From Mycolicibacterium chitae (lineage in GTDB: Bacteria; Actinomycetota; Actinomycetes; Mycobacteriales; Mycobacteriaceae), in NCBI RefSeq assembly GCF_900637205.1, contig NZ_LR134355.1:3038001-3102000 (forward strand): a stretch of DNA of 64,000 bases, written 5' to 3'. The notes beneath the pieces are model-generated. The model worked only from the letters and a program-made list of their open reading frames with translations, ran no database searches and had not been told where the DNA came from. The position numbers and the translations under genes are program-made. Numbering within the stretch: position 1 is the first letter of the stretch; each line of letters starts with the position of its first letter. This document shows positions 1 to 8,276 of the stretch, piece after piece.

Positions 1-1
1 C

Positions 2-451
2 TTGGGATTCACGCTGGTCGACGCCGATTCGCCGACGTCGGTCGCCGACAGCAACTTTCGGCTCGCGGTGCTGGGGCTGACGCTCTACACGGCGTCCTTC
101 GTCTGTGAGACCGTCCGCTCCGGGGTGAACACGGTGCCGCTCGGGCAGGTCGAGGCTGCCCGGTCGCTGGGCCTCACCTTCGGTCAGAACCTGCGCCTGA
201 TCCTGCTGCCGCAGGCCTTCCGCGCGGTCATCATCCCGCTGGGCTCGGTGCTGATCGCGCTGACCAAGAACACCACGATCGCCTCGGCCATCGGGGTCGC
301 CGAGGCGGCCCTGCTGATGAAGGAGATGATCGAGAACACCGCGGCCCTGATCGCGGTCGGCACCATCTTCGCGATCGGCTTCGTGGTGCTGACGTTGCCG
401 ATGGGGCTGCTGTTCGGGTGGCTCGGCAAGCGGATGGCGGTGGCACGGTGA
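2..451 (+). CDS. gluC: Glutamate-type ABC transporter permease GluC (5' partial)
   Basis: Inner-membrane permease of a polar amino acid (probably glutamate) ABC importer. Only the last 149 codons are in the window; the 5' end lies outside. The conserved cytoplasmic EAA loop that contacts the ATPase is visible (QVEAARSLGLTFGQ, then LLPQAFRAVIIPL), followed by two hydrophobic segments and a basic tail (GKRMAVAR). Its TGA overlaps the GTG of the next permease gene by four bases, so the two are translationally coupled. The glutamate assignment rests on the two-permease layout next to recX-recA, which is known from mycobacteria; the substrate itself cannot be read from a permease. Confidence 0.85.
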   Translation: MGFTLVDADSPTSVADSNFRLAVLGLTLYTASFVCETVRSGVNTVPLGQVEAARSLGLTFGQNLRLILLPQAFRAVIIPLGSVLIALTKNTTIASAIGVAEAALLMKEMIENTAALIAVGTIFAIGFVVLTLPMGLLFGWLGKRMAVAR

Positions 452-1323
452 GTGCTTCCGGCGCCGCGACCGTCCTCTTCGACGCCCCGGGTCCGCGGGC
501 GCGGGTGCGCAACCACATGATCACCGCCGTCACGGTGGTGGTGTTGGTGCTCGTGGCCTGGGTGGTCTACTCCGGGCTGGCGGACAAGGGCCAGTTGACC
601 GCCGAGAAGTGGCAGCCGTTCCTGACGGCCAACCTGTGGCAGACCTATGTGCTCCCGGGCATCCAGGGCACGCTGACCGCCGCGGCGATCTCGATCGTGC
701 TGGCGCTGATCCTGGGCCTGGTGCTCGGCGTGGGCCGGCTGGCACCGAATGCCGTTGTGCGGTGGGTCAGTTCGGTGCTGGTGGAGTTCTTCCGCGCCGT
801 GCCCGTGCTGATCATGATGATCTTCGCCTACTTCCTGTACGCGCAGTACGGACTGTTCGCCTCCAAGCATGTGGCGTTGGCCGGGGTCATCACCGGCCTC
901 ACGCTGTACAACGGCGCGGTGATCGCCGAGATCGTGCGCGCCGGCGTGCAGGCGTTGCCGCGCGGACAGGCCGAGGCGGCGGCCTCGCTGGGCATGCGGT
1001 GGGGTCAGACGATGCGCGCGATCCTGCTGCCGCAGGCGATCACGTCGATGCTGCCGGTGCTGATCTCGCAACTGGTGGTGGTGCTCAAGGACACCGCGAT
1101 CGGCTACCAGATCACCTTCGTGGAGATGGTCCGCCAGGGCACGGTGGTGGGCTCCGCGTACGGCAACTACATTCCCGCGCTCATCGTGATCGCGGTGCTG
1201 ATGATCGCGGTGAACTTCGGGCTCTCGGCGCTGGCGGTGCGCGTCGAACGCCGACTGCGACGGTCGCGGCGGGCTCCGGAACCGATGGAGGCCGAGCAAC
1301 CGGCCGAACAGCCCGGCGACTGA
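448..1323 (+). CDS. gluD: Glutamate-type ABC transporter permease GluD
   Basis: Second permease of the amino acid importer, 291 aa from the GTG at 448, chosen because GTGA overlaps the gluC stop; an in-frame start at 418 would run 34 bases into gluC. There is a cytoplasmic N-terminus of about 25 residues, then a membrane helix near 25-41, then a BPD_transp_1 domain with helices at about 75-97 and 105-130. The EAA loop lies near residues 173-190 (GQAEAAASLGMRWGQ). The C-terminus is basic, then Glu/Pro-rich. It ends immediately before the stop codon of the convergent gene, with no spacer, so there is no room for a terminator between them. Confidence 0.87.
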   Translation: MSASGAATVLFDAPGPRARVRNHMITAVTVVVLVLVAWVVYSGLADKGQLTAEKWQPFLTANLWQTYVLPGIQGTLTAAAISIVLALILGLVLGVGRLAPNAVVRWVSSVLVEFFRAVPVLIMMIFAYFLYAQYGLFASKHVALAGVITGLTLYNGAVIAEIVRAGVQALPRGQAEAAASLGMRWGQTMRAILLPQAITSMLPVLISQLVVVLKDTAIGYQITFVEMVRQGTVVGSAYGNYIPALIVIAVLMIAVNFGLSALAVRVERRLRRSRRAPEPMEAEQPAEQPGD

Positions 1324-1941
1324 TCATCGCCCTGGCCACGCCGGGGACCTGCCGAGATGACTCAGCAGGCGATCCAGATCGCTCGCGGGCTCGGAGACGG
1401 CGACCGCCCGACCGAACGGTGAGCCGTCCGCATCCCGAAAGTCGCCGTCCGGCACCGCGAGGGCGATGGGCAGGGTGGCCCGCACGACGTCGTCGGCGAT
1501 CACGTAGGGCCGATCCAGCGACCGCGCGACGTCCCAGCCGTGCACGACGTAGTCCACCAGATGAAACCCGATCGCCTGCGCGCCGGGGACCTGCGCGCCG
1601 GGCCCGAACTCCGGGATCGTGAAAGTCGCCGCGAGCGCTTCCTCGGCGGCGAAGGCGCGCATCACCTCGGCGGCCGTCGCGGCATAGGCGCCTGCGGGAT
1701 CCCGCATCACCGCGTCGGTCACGGCGGCGGGATCCCACGCCTCGGGGTCGGCTCCGCGACCCTGCGCGGCCGCGGCGAATCCGCGATGCTGCGCCGTCAT
1801 GTGGATCAGCAACTCCCCCAGGCTCCATGCCCCGCAGGGGGAAGCCCGGCCCAAATCCTCGACGGTGACCGCCGCGACGAGGTCGGCGGAGGTCTGCACG
1901 GCGGTGCGATGAAAGGTACGAAGGTCGACATCAATATGCAT
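1324..1941 (-). CDS. DinB-like / mycothiol-dependent maleylpyruvate isomerase-fold protein
   Basis: 205 aa, the usual length for the TIGR03086-type actinobacterial DinB/MDMPI family. These are four-helix bundles that bind a metal and often use mycothiol. The fold signature is visible: W39-S-LGELLIH47 near the N-terminus and an HLVDYVVHGWD segment at 127-137, giving candidate metal ligands H47, H127 and H134. The substrate is unknown. It is divergent from a MarR regulator. The -10 box (TACGAT, 1948-1953, six bases before the ATG) and the start codon both lie inside a perfect inverted repeat, so the MarR protein probably represses this gene, which would make it a detoxification or stress target. 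Transcription appears leaderless. Confidence 0.75.
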   Translation of the reverse strand: MHIDVDLRTFHRTAVQTSADLVAAVTVEDLGRASPCGAWSLGELLIHMTAQHRGFAAAAQGRGADPEAWDPAAVTDAVMRDPAGAYAATAAEVMRAFAAEEALAATFTIPEFGPGAQVPGAQAIGFHLVDYVVHGWDVARSLDRPYVIADDVVRATLPIALAVPDGDFRDADGSPFGRAVAVSEPASDLDRLLSHLGRSPAWPGR

Positions 1942-1958
1942 ACGCCTATCGTATGCAT
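1936..1958. promoter_or_regulatory. Perfect inverted repeat, probable MarR operator
   Basis: Arms ATGCATAC (1936-1943) and GTATGCAT (1951-1958) are perfect complements separated by 7 nt. The element covers the start codon and -10 hexamer of the minus-strand DinB-like gene and lies about 35 bp before the marR ATG. That is the usual position for autoregulation by a divergently encoded MarR dimer. The binding role is inferred. Confidence 0.7.
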
Positions 1959-1980
1959 CTGCTTACCATATGGCAATGCC

Positions 1981-1986
1981 TAATAT
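1981..1986 (+). promoter_or_regulatory. -10 box of leaderless marR
   Basis: TAATAT followed by six bases and the ATG at 1993. A TAnnnT hexamer 6-7 nt before the start codon is the usual sign of a leaderless mycobacterial transcript. Confidence 0.55.
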
Positions 1987-1992
1987 CGCGGT

Positions 1993-2427
1993 ATGACATC
2001 GCCGCCGCGACCCGACCTCGCCGCCATGCTGGCCCCCCTCCTGCGCGACCTGGCGGCCGCCGAGGTGCCGATTCTGGCTGAGCACGGTTTGACGATGTGG
2101 GGTTATAGCGTGTTGGTCGCACTCGACCGAGGGCCGATGCGCAGCCAGGCAGCCCTGGCGGAATCGATCAACGCGGACAAGACGCGGATCATCCCGACCC
2201 TCGACGAACTGCAGGCGCGGGGTTACATCGAACGGCATCCCGACCCGGCCGACCGCCGGGTCCGCCTACTGGCCCTCACCGATTCCGGTCGCAGAGTGAA
2301 GGATTCGGCACAATCAGCCATTCAGCGCGGCGAAGAGCGTTGGCTGTCACGGCTACCGGCCGGTGATCGCGCCGCCTTTCTGCGGGCCCTTCGCCGATTC
2401 GCCGAGGACGGCGAGCAGAACACCTAG
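1993..2427 (+). CDS. MarR family transcriptional regulator
   Basis: 144 aa, full length for MarR. The winged helix-turn-helix spans about residues 35-100: the recognition region reads [48 protein letters not shown], where DPxDRRxRxxxLT is the family wing signature. It likely binds the inverted repeat at 1936-1958 and controls the divergent DinB-like gene and itself; the inducing ligand is unknown. The ATG at 1993 is supported by a -10 hexamer at leaderless spacing. Its stop overlaps the recX stop by three bases (CTAG), tail to tail. Confidence 0.85.
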   Translation: MTSPPRPDLAAMLAPLLRDLAAAEVPILAEHGLTMWGYSVLVALDRGPMRSQAALAESINADKTRIIPTLDELQARGYIERHPDPADRRVRLLALTDSGRRVKDSAQSAIQRGEERWLSRLPAGDRAAFLRALRRFAEDGEQNT

Positions 2428-2978
2428 ACCTTGCGACGTTCCCGCTCCGCGGCGAGTTCCACGCTGACGACGTCGAAGGCCATGCCCTGGTTGTAGCCGC
2501 GCCGGGCCAGCATGCCGACCAGGCGCCGGGTCACCTTGACGTCATCGTCGTCGGACAGCCGTTCGCGACGGAGCTTGGCGCGCACCAACTCCTCGGCGCG
2601 TTGCCGCTCGGCGCCGGCATCGATGCCGGCCAGCGCGTCGTCGATGACCTCGTCGTCGACGCCCTTGGTGCGCAACTCGGCGGCCAACGCGCGGCGCCCC
2701 TTACCGGCGTTGATCCGCCGCGATCGCACCCACTGCTCGGCGAAGTCGGCGTCGTCGAGCAGCCCCACCTCGACCAGCCGGTTCAGCACCGTCGCGGCGA
2801 TGTCGTCGGGGTAGCCGCGCTTGCTCAGCTGCTCGGCCAGCTCGGCGCGGGTGCGGGCCCGCACGGTGAGCAGGCGCAGGCACAGCGCCCGCGCCTGCTC
2901 GGCGCGCTTGGCCGGGTCGACCTCGGTGGCCGGCCCGGCCTCGGCGGAATCAGAAGTCGACCGGGGCCGGGAGGACAC
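2424..2978 (-). CDS. recX: Recombination regulator RecX
   Basis: 184 aa, close to the family length. RecX binds RecA filaments and limits recombinase activity. Three tandem three-helix repeats are visible: [40 protein letters not shown], and [19 protein letters not shown] near the C-terminus. The GTG start at 2978 overlaps the 3' end of recA by 29 bp, the arrangement known in mycobacteria, so both are made from one message and RecX level follows RecA induction. The first 20 residues (Ser/Glu-rich) are poorly conserved in the family, so a slightly later start is possible. Confidence 0.92.
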   Translation of the reverse strand: MSSRPRSTSDSAEAGPATEVDPAKRAEQARALCLRLLTVRARTRAELAEQLSKRGYPDDIAATVLNRLVEVGLLDDADFAEQWVRSRRINAGKGRRALAAELRTKGVDDEVIDDALAGIDAGAERQRAEELVRAKLRRERLSDDDDVKVTRRLVGMLARRGYNQGMAFDVVSVELAAERERRKV

Positions 2979-5094
2979 CGTCGTCGCTCGCGTCGTCGGT
3001 CAGCACGGCACCGATGCCGAGCTTTTCCTTGATCTTCTTCTCGATCTCGGCGGCCGCGTCCTTGTTGTTCAGCAGGAAGTTCCGCGCGTTCTCCTTGCCC
3101 TGGCCGAGTTGCTCACCCTCGTAGGTGAACCACGACCCGGACTTGCGGATGAAGCCGTGTTCCACGCCCATGTCGATCAGCGAGCCCTCCTTGGAGATGC
3201 CCTTGCCGTAGAGGATGTCGAACTCGGCCTGCTTGAAGGGCGGCGAAACCTTGTTCTTGACGATCTTGGCGCGGGTCCGGTTACCGACCGCGTCGGTGCC
3301 GTCCTTGAGCGTCTCGATCCGTCGGACGTCGATGCGCACGGAGGCGTAGAACTTCAAAGCCTTTCCACCCGTTGTCGTTTCGGGACTGTTGTGCACCATC
3401 ACGCCATCGACGAAGTAGTTGTGGTTGCCCTCCACCTCGATGTCGAAGCGATTCATCGACCGGGTGTGCGGCTTGACGTGGATGTCGAGGATCCGCGCCG
3501 GGACCAGTCGCTCGGTGGGCTCAACGAACTGTGGGGCGACCGTGCCTTGGCCGCGGAATCGCGGCAGCAGCTTGTACTCCATCGACGGTGCCATGTAGGG
3601 CGCCACGATTTCCTGGAACTTCGCCGACGCCGCGGTGGTGAACACCAGCATCGCCTTGCCCGCCGCACCCGCGTGGCGCAGCCGGACGTCCAGGCCGTGC
3701 GTGTCGCGCAGATAGTCACGCAGACGATCGCGAGAGCCCACACTCATGGCCTCGACACAGATCTCGATGCGGCCGCTGCCGCCTTCGGTTCGCTGCTGTA
3801 GACCCTTTGAGCGGACGGTGAAACCGCCGTCGTCCATATACCAGATGGCCAGCGCCAACGGGGTGAGCGCTTTCAGATACTCCTCGGACAGGAACTTCTT
3901 GCCGTCCCCCAGATACACGGCGCGCTGCAACTCGGCCAACTCCGGCAAGGGTGTGAAATCAACGAACCGGGCACCCTTGGCGTTCTCATGCGCCGAGTGC
4001 GCGATGTTGGCCAGCAGATCCGTCTTCCACTGCAAGTAATCGCCCTGCTTGGCGCCGTGGCCCATCCGGAAACGAACACCGTTGCGGTCACGTCGATTTG
4101 GCGAGAGATTCCCATCCCCCATCAGCGAGCCGAGCACCACCTGGAACTGCTGATCGCTGAGTCGATGCGGCTCGGAAGCCATGACCCGGTCCCCGGCGAT
4201 GAGGTCGCCGGCCTCCGACCAACCTGCCGGGGTGCGGATCAGGTGGTTGGGCGTAGCGGCGAACTGCGAACGTCCGTTACCGCCCGACTTCTCTACGGTG
4301 AACTGCAAGAACTGCTCGGCCGGGCCGTTGTTGAACCAGTTCACGACCTTTCGCGGCACGACCTGGTCGGCGACGGGGTCGTAGGACAGCACCTCGACGT
4401 CCATCTTGTTGTTGACGATCTTGCCGATCTTCTCGGTGGTGCCGTCGGCCAACTGAACCCGCGTGCTGTAGTTGAAGCACCCGAACATCACGCCGATCTT
4501 CTCGCGCAACTGGTTGATGAAGATCGCCGTGGTGCCCGAGTTGCTCAGGGCACCGGTGAGCTTCCGGAGCGCCTGGCTCATCAGCCGGGCCTGCAGGCCG
4601 ACGTGGCTGTCGCCCATCTCGCCCTCGATCTCGGCGCGCGGCACCAGGGCGGCCACCGAGTCGATCACCAGGATGTCCAGCGCGCCCGAGCGGATCAGCA
4701 TGTCGGCGATCTCGAGGGCCTGCTCACCGGTGTCGGGCTGGGAGACCAACAGCGCGTCGGTGTCCACGCCGAGCGCCTTGGCGTACTCGGGATCCAGCGC
4801 GTGTTCGGCGTCGATGAACGCCGCGATCCCGCCGGCGGCCTGGGCGTTGGCCACCGCGTGCAGCGCGACGGTGGTCTTACCCGAGGATTCCGGGCCGTAG
4901 ATCTCGATGACGCGGCCACGGGGTAGGCCGCCGATACCCAGCGCGACATCCAGCGCGATGGACCCGGTGGGGATCACGGCGATCGGCTGCCGCGCCTCCT
5001 CGCCGAGCCGCATCACCGAGCCTTTGCCGTGACTCTTCTCAATTTGCGCGAGAGCGAGCTCGAGGGCCTTCTCGCGATCGGGGGCCTGCGCCAT
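2950..5094 (-). CDS. recA: RecA recombinase with in-frame intein
   Basis: 714-residue precursor: a 350-residue RecA extein plus a 364-residue intein. RecA forms ATP-dependent filaments on single-stranded DNA, drives strand exchange and triggers LexA cleavage. The ATG at 5094 starts [20 protein letters not shown]. Walker A GPESSGKT is at residues 67-74, the Walker B region [12 protein letters not shown] at 139-150, and the L2-loop region begins at [11 protein letters not shown] (185-195). The intein is inserted after G205, between MFG and SPETTTGG, so a functional RecA requires protein splicing. The frame is open upstream to 5883 on the minus strand, but that part is antisense to a hydrolase gene. 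Upstream lie a PafBC-type promoter and a LexA box; recX overlaps the 3' end. Confidence 0.97.
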   Translation of the reverse strand: MAQAPDREKALELALAQIEKSHGKGSVMRLGEEARQPIAVIPTGSIALDVALGIGGLPRGRVIEIYGPESSGKTTVALHAVANAQAAGGIAAFIDAEHALDPEYAKALGVDTDALLVSQPDTGEQALEIADMLIRSGALDILVIDSVAALVPRAEIEGEMGDSHVGLQARLMSQALRKLTGALSNSGTTAIFINQLREKIGVMFGCFNYSTRVQLADGTTEKIGKIVNNKMDVEVLSYDPVADQVVPRKVVNWFNNGPAEQFLQFTVEKSGGNGRSQFAATPNHLIRTPAGWSEAGDLIAGDRVMASEPHRLSDQQFQVVLGSLMGDGNLSPNRRDRNGVRFRMGHGAKQGDYLQWKTDLLANIAHSAHENAKGARFVDFTPLPELAELQRAVYLGDGKKFLSEEYLKALTPLALAIWYMDDGGFTVRSKGLQQRTEGGSGRIEICVEAMSVGSRDRLRDYLRDTHGLDVRLRHAGAAGKAMLVFTTAASAKFQEIVAPYMAPSMEYKLLPRFRGQGTVAPQFVEPTERLVPARILDIHVKPHTRSMNRFDIEVEGNHNYFVDGVMVHNSPETTTGGKALKFYASVRIDVRRIETLKDGTDAVGNRTRAKIVKNKVSPPFKQAEFDILYGKGISKEGSLIDMGVEHGFIRKSGSWFTYEGEQLGQGKENARNFLLNNKDAAAEIEKKIKEKLGIGAVLTDDASDDGVLPAPVDF
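3388..4479 (-). mobile_element. RecA intein with LAGLIDADG (DOD) homing endonuclease
   Basis: 364 residues, from Cys206 (codon 4477-4479) to Asn569 (codon 3388-3390), with Ser570 as the +1 extein residue. Splicing blocks are intact: N-terminal [14 protein letters not shown], block-B-like ATPNHLIRT, and the C-terminal [17 protein letters not shown] with the penultimate His and terminal Asn. The two endonuclease motifs, [13 protein letters not shown] and [10 protein letters not shown], keep their acidic residues, so homing activity may persist. The insertion site after MFG is the one used by the M. leprae intein, not the Lys-Asn-Lys/Cys site of M. tuberculosis (established knowledge). Confidence 0.93.
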
Positions 5095-5147
5095 GATGGT
5101 GCCTCTCCGGTAGTCGTGGTTGACCGGGTCTCGGTCGGTTGGCTGTG

Positions 5148-5170
5148 ACGTTAGAACAGCCCACCGACAA
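5148..5170 (-). promoter_or_regulatory. RecA-NDp-type (PafBC-dependent) recA promoter
   Basis: Read on the minus strand this is TTGTCGGTG (5162-5170), 8 nt, then TAACGT (5148-5153). It matches the published mycobacterial LexA-independent DNA-damage promoter pattern TTGTCRGTG-N8-TAnnnT at every fixed position. It lies about 55 bp before the recA ATG. Control by PafBC is inferred from the motif. Confidence 0.85.
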
Positions 5171-5199
5171 AACTCGTCGGCCGAACGCTGACCACAGTA

Positions 5200-5215
5200 A
5201 CGAACAGGTGTTCGA
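5200..5215. promoter_or_regulatory. LexA (SOS) box upstream of recA
   Basis: ACGAACAGGTGTTCGA matches the mycobacterial SOS box TCGAACRNNTGTTCGA at all but the first base. It lies about 105 bp upstream of the recA start and upstream of the PafBC-type promoter, consistent with the separate, LexA-controlled P2 promoter described for mycobacterial recA. Confidence 0.85.
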
Positions 5216-5240
5216 ACGCAAGTAGGCGCGCCGCGTGTTT

Positions 5241-5924
5241 TCAGCCGAGGCCGTGCAGCACGTCGGCCAACTCGGCCGGCCGCGACAGGAACGGCGAATG
5301 CCCGCCCGGCAATTCGCGGACCTCCGCGTGCAGCCGCTGCGGGGCCACCCGTCGTGACCAGTCCGGACGCAGTATCCGGTCGTCGCTGCCGACGATCGCG
5401 GTGGACGGCACGGCCGGCAGCGGATCCACCGTCCAGACCGCGGTGGGCGGACCGTAGGCCTGGGGCCGCAACCGGGCCACGGCCGCGTCCGCCGCCTCCG
5501 GCTCGCAGTCCTGGTAGAGCAGGGTGCGCGCCAGGTCGTGGTCGCTCCAGAAGGTGCAACCGTCGGCGCGGCTCAGGCCCTTCAGATAGGCCGGATCGGT
5601 CATGCCGCCGGCGCGTTCCTGGTCGGATTGGCTGCGTCCCGGCTCCGGGATCATCGCGCACAGGTACACCGCGTGGCGCACCGGCGCGCGCCAGGCGACC
5701 AGCGGCAGCACGTTGCCGCTCAGCGAATGGCCCACCACGATCGGGTCTTCGACATCGATGGCCGCCACCACCGCGTCGGCATAGTCCTCGAAGGTGGCCG
5801 CGGGATCGTCGCAGGGCAGGTCCATCGCGACGGCGCGATGACCGCGCTCCTGCAGCTCGGGGATCAGCCGTTCCCAGCACCACGCGCCGTGCCAGGCGCC
5901 GTGGACCAGGACGAAAGTGCTCAC
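5241..5924 (-). CDS. Alpha/beta hydrolase (esterase-like)
   Basis: 227 aa from the GTG at 5924 ([17 protein letters not shown]); the open frame continues upstream, but homologous-looking sequence begins here. The oxyanion region [11 protein letters not shown] is at residues 8-18. The nucleophile elbow is GHSLSGN, a late Asp is in the [12 protein letters not shown] segment, and the catalytic His is in [10 protein letters not shown]. The length and HGAWHGAW motif fit the plant-esterase-like / EstC group of small hydrolases; the substrate is unknown. It is the third gene in a minus-strand run after the glycosyltransferase and DUF3046 genes. The SOS box and recA promoter lie just past its 3' end, so read-through into recA is possible. 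Confidence 0.85.
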   Translation of the reverse strand: MSTFVLVHGAWHGAWCWERLIPELQERGHRAVAMDLPCDDPAATFEDYADAVVAAIDVEDPIVVGHSLSGNVLPLVAWRAPVRHAVYLCAMIPEPGRSQSDQERAGGMTDPAYLKGLSRADGCTFWSDHDLARTLLYQDCEPEAADAAVARLRPQAYGPPTAVWTVDPLPAVPSTAIVGSDDRILRPDWSRRVAPQRLHAEVRELPGGHSPFLSRPAELADVLHGLG

Positions 5925-5937
5925 TCCGGCGATACTT

Positions 5938-6132
5938 TCACCATTGGTCTCGGGGGACCTCGAAATCCGCGCACAACGCCCGCCACACCGCGCGCGGTTC
6001 CACCCCGTCCTCGATGGCCTGGGCCGCCGTGCGGCCACCCACGGTGCTCAGCACGTGATCGACCAGCAACGAGGCGCCGCGAACCGGGCCGAACTGCCCC
6101 TCGACGAGTTCGTGGAATTCGGTCAACCGCAC
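5938..6132 (-). CDS. DUF3046 protein
   Basis: 64-residue protein beginning VRLTEFHELVEGQFGPVRG at the GTG at 6132. It matches the short DUF3046 family found next to recA in actinobacteria (Rv2738c in M. tuberculosis). The conserved features are the RLTEFHELVEGQFG start, LxDHVLxxxGGRTAAQAIEDG in the middle and the AVWRALCADFEVPRDQW end. Predicted soluble and mostly helical. No function is established. It starts 10 bases after the glycosyltransferase stop and ends 13 bases before the hydrolase start, so the three are probably co-transcribed. Confidence 0.85.
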   Translation of the reverse strand: MRLTEFHELVEGQFGPVRGASLLVDHVLSTVGGRTAAQAIEDGVEPRAVWRALCADFEVPRDQW

Positions 6133-6142
6133 GTCGACGAAT

Positions 6143-7306
6143 CTACCGAATCGCGTCCTGGCACACCCGTACCGGATCGGCGACCTGCGCGATCGACGCC
6201 CCTGCGGCGCGCGCGGCCTCGGCATGGTGCGGTGCGGCCAGCACCTCTTCGACGGCGTCGACCAGCGCCTCGGCACCCAGCGGCCGGATCAACCGGCCAC
6301 TGCCCTGGCGCACAACACGATTCGCCATCTCCCACTGGTCGCCCCCGCCCGGCACGATCACCATCGGCACCCCGGCCAGCAGGGTCTTGGCGACAATGCC
6401 GTGGCCACCGCCGCAGATCATCAGGTCGGCCCCGGCCAGCAGTTCGTCCTGTCGGCCCAGGCCGACCACGGCCCACGGCGGCACCTCGAGGTCGGCGCCG
6501 CCGAGCCGGGAGACCGCGACCCGGGCGCCGGCCGGCAGGGTCTTCCCGGGGATCAGGGTCTGCAGCGCCAGTTCCGCCATCCCGAGGGCCCCGGTGGTCG
6601 CCGTCGACGGCGCCACCACGATCAGCGGTCCGTCCCCCGGCGGCGGGGTCAGCACCTCCGCGGTGGGCTCGAAGTGCAGCGGACCCACCACCACCGCCTC
6701 GGCGGGCCAGTCCGGGCGCGGCACCTCCAGCGCGGGCAGCGTGGCGATCAGCCGGCGCACGGGCCCCGGGTCGTCGGCGGGCAGACCGATGCTCTGTCGG
6801 GCCGCGGCGCGCTGCGCCAACCCCGCCCGCCAGGAGCGCTCGGTGAGCTTGCGCATGACGGCATCGCGCAGCCGGCCGCGCAACCCGGTGCCCGGCGCCA
6901 GCCCGCTGCCCAGCGGCGGGAGCCCCTTGGACGGCAGGTAGAGCGGGTGCGGGTTGAGTTCGACCCACGGGATACCGAGCAGTTCGGCGGCCATCCCGCC
7001 GCACGCGGTGATGACATCGGACACCACCAGGTCGGGGGCGAGCGCGGCGATCGGCTCGGCGCCCAGCACCGCCATCCGCGCGGCCCGGCGGTGGATCTTC
7101 TCCCCCGCGTCGGCGTCGTCGTCCTCGTCGGTGGGGTCCAGACCGAGCAGCTCGGCGGCCGCGATCCCGGCCGCCCGCGCGGTCTCGAGCCACTCGACGC
7201 CGGTGTACAGGGTCGGTTCGGCTCCGGCGGCCCGCAGCTTGCGGCACAGCGCGATCGCCGGGAAGGCATGTCCGGGATCGGGGCCGGCGACCACGGCGAT
7301 ACGCAT
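6143..7306 (-). CDS. UGT-like glycosyltransferase
   Basis: 387 aa from the ATG at 7306 (MRIAVVAGPDPGHAFPAIALC). It has the GT-B architecture of the UDP-glycosyltransferase/MGT class: an N-terminal Rossmann domain with the GHAFP acceptor loop, and a C-terminal donor domain with CGGGHGIVAKTLLAGVPMVIVPGGGDQWEMANRV. The latter matches the family donor-binding signature. It corresponds in position to the alanine-rich transferase gene Rv2739c of M. tuberculosis. Acceptor and donor are unknown; antibiotic or lipid glycosylation would be typical for the class. It is divergent from ephG with 34 bp between starts. Confidence 0.83.
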   Translation of the reverse strand: MRIAVVAGPDPGHAFPAIALCRKLRAAGAEPTLYTGVEWLETARAAGIAAAELLGLDPTDEDDDADAGEKIHRRAARMAVLGAEPIAALAPDLVVSDVITACGGMAAELLGIPWVELNPHPLYLPSKGLPPLGSGLAPGTGLRGRLRDAVMRKLTERSWRAGLAQRAAARQSIGLPADDPGPVRRLIATLPALEVPRPDWPAEAVVVGPLHFEPTAEVLTPPPGDGPLIVVAPSTATTGALGMAELALQTLIPGKTLPAGARVAVSRLGGADLEVPPWAVVGLGRQDELLAGADLMICGGGHGIVAKTLLAGVPMVIVPGGGDQWEMANRVVRQGSGRLIRPLGAEALVDAVEEVLAAPHHAEAARAAGASIAQVADPVRVCQDAIR

Positions 7307-7328
7307 CGCCACAGCCTGCCACACGCTT

Positions 7329-7334
7329 TAGGCT
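7329..7334 (+). promoter_or_regulatory. TAGGCT -10 box of leaderless ephG
   Basis: TAGGCT, then six bases, then the ATG at 7341. The same hexamer at 6-8 nt from a start codon recurs before ftsK, thyX, thyA, dapB, ribF and pptH in this window. Confidence 0.55.
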
Positions 7335-7340
7335 GTCCCC

Positions 7341-7793
7341 ATGACGGAGCAGACCAACGGTCTCGTAGGCCACACCACCGCCGAATCCGACATCGCCATC
7401 GTGGACAAATTCTTCTCCGCGCTGCGCGACAAGGACCTCGACACCGCCGAGTCGCTGCTGGACAACGACGTGGTCTATCAGAACGTCGGCCTGCCGACGA
7501 TCCACGGCAGCCGGCGCGCCATGAGGCTGTTCACCGGGATGCAGCGCCCCAGCCTGGGCTTCGACCTGAAGATCCACCGGACGGCCGCCGACGGCGGCAC
7601 CGTGCTCAACGAGCGCACCGACGTCATCACCGTCGGCCCGGTCCGCATGCAGTTCTGGGTGTGCGGGGTCTTCGAGGTCCGCGACGGGCGGATCACGCTG
7701 TGGCGCGACTACTTCGACTTCTACGACATGACCAAGGGTTTGCTGCGCGGCCTGCTGGGCGCGATCGTCCCAGGGTTGCGCCCGACGCTGTGA
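7341..7793 (+). CDS. ephG: Limonene-1,2-epoxide hydrolase-fold protein EphG
   Basis: 150 aa, the size of limonene epoxide hydrolase/SnoaL-fold proteins. The fold is visible as an N-terminal helix (IAIVDKFFSALRDKD), the pocket segment DNDVVYQNVGLPTIHG, and strands ending VLNERTDVITVGPVRMQFWVCGVFEVRDGRITLWRDYFD. The last carries the conserved Arg-Asp pair of the epoxide-opening Asp-Arg-Asp system. M. tuberculosis Rv2740 (EphG) occupies the same place and is an epoxide hydrolase proposed to act on cholesterol or fatty acid epoxides. Transcription appears leaderless from TAGGCT at 7329-7334. Confidence 0.87.
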   Translation: MTEQTNGLVGHTTAESDIAIVDKFFSALRDKDLDTAESLLDNDVVYQNVGLPTIHGSRRAMRLFTGMQRPSLGFDLKIHRTAADGGTVLNERTDVITVGPVRMQFWVCGVFEVRDGRITLWRDYFDFYDMTKGLLRGLLGAIVPGLRPTL

Positions 7794-7859
7794 CCGCCGT
7801 CATTGCCGCAGGTTGCTAGCATTTTCACAGCTAACCAATCGCCGACCGTGAGCAGTGAT

Positions 7860-8276
7860 ATGACCACTAACGCCGCCGCTACCAAGCCGAACCTCTGGCA
7901 ATACGTCAAGTACTGCTACGGCGGTCGGCTACCTGCTTCGATGCGCGCTTGGGTGCGCAACGACCTGGCCGGACCGGGTGCGACGCGTCGCATGATGGTC
8001 CGGATGTTCATCCCGGCGGTGCTGATCCTGCTGCCGTTCTGGTTCATCCCCACGTCGCTGTATGTGCACCTGGGCATGACGGTGCCGATCCTGATCCCGT
8101 TCGTGTACTTCTCGCACGCACTGAACAAGGTGTGGCGGCGGCACATGCTGCGGGTGCACGGAATGAACCCCGCCCTGGTCGACGAGCTCTCCCGGCAGAA
8201 GAAGGCCCACGTCCACCAGGCCTACGCCGAGAAGTACGGCCCGCGCAGCGGACCGCCGTCGAGCCACGACGTCTAA
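7860..8276 (+). CDS. DUF5313 membrane protein
   Basis: 138 aa from the ATG at 7860; a GTG at 7848 is an equally possible start and neither has a strong ribosome binding site. The conserved N-terminal stretch KPNLWQYVKYCYGGRLPASMRAWVRNDLAGPGA marks the actinobacterial DUF5313 family. Two membrane helices follow at about residues 52-70 and 75-92 (a PFWFIPTSLYV segment and a MTVPILIPFVYFSHAL segment). The C-terminal tail is basic, ending SSHDV. No function is known. It converges on the Psp operon, so a link to envelope maintenance is only suggested by position. Its last codons form the first unit of a small tandem repeat. Confidence 0.72.
   Translation: MTTNAAATKPNLWQYVKYCYGGRLPASMRAWVRNDLAGPGATRRMMVRMFIPAVLILLPFWFIPTSLYVHLGMTVPILIPFVYFSHALNKVWRRHMLRVHGMNPALVDELSRQKKAHVHQAYAEKYGPRSGPPSSHDV

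Noticed and set aside
3388-4479. recA as a disrupted gene
   Set aside because: The insert keeps frame and all intein splicing residues, so it is an intein rather than a disruption.
5095-5883. 263-codon upstream extension of recA
   Set aside because: Antisense-frame overlap with the hydrolase gene and the recA promoters; the RecA N-terminus [12 protein letters not shown] starts at 5094.
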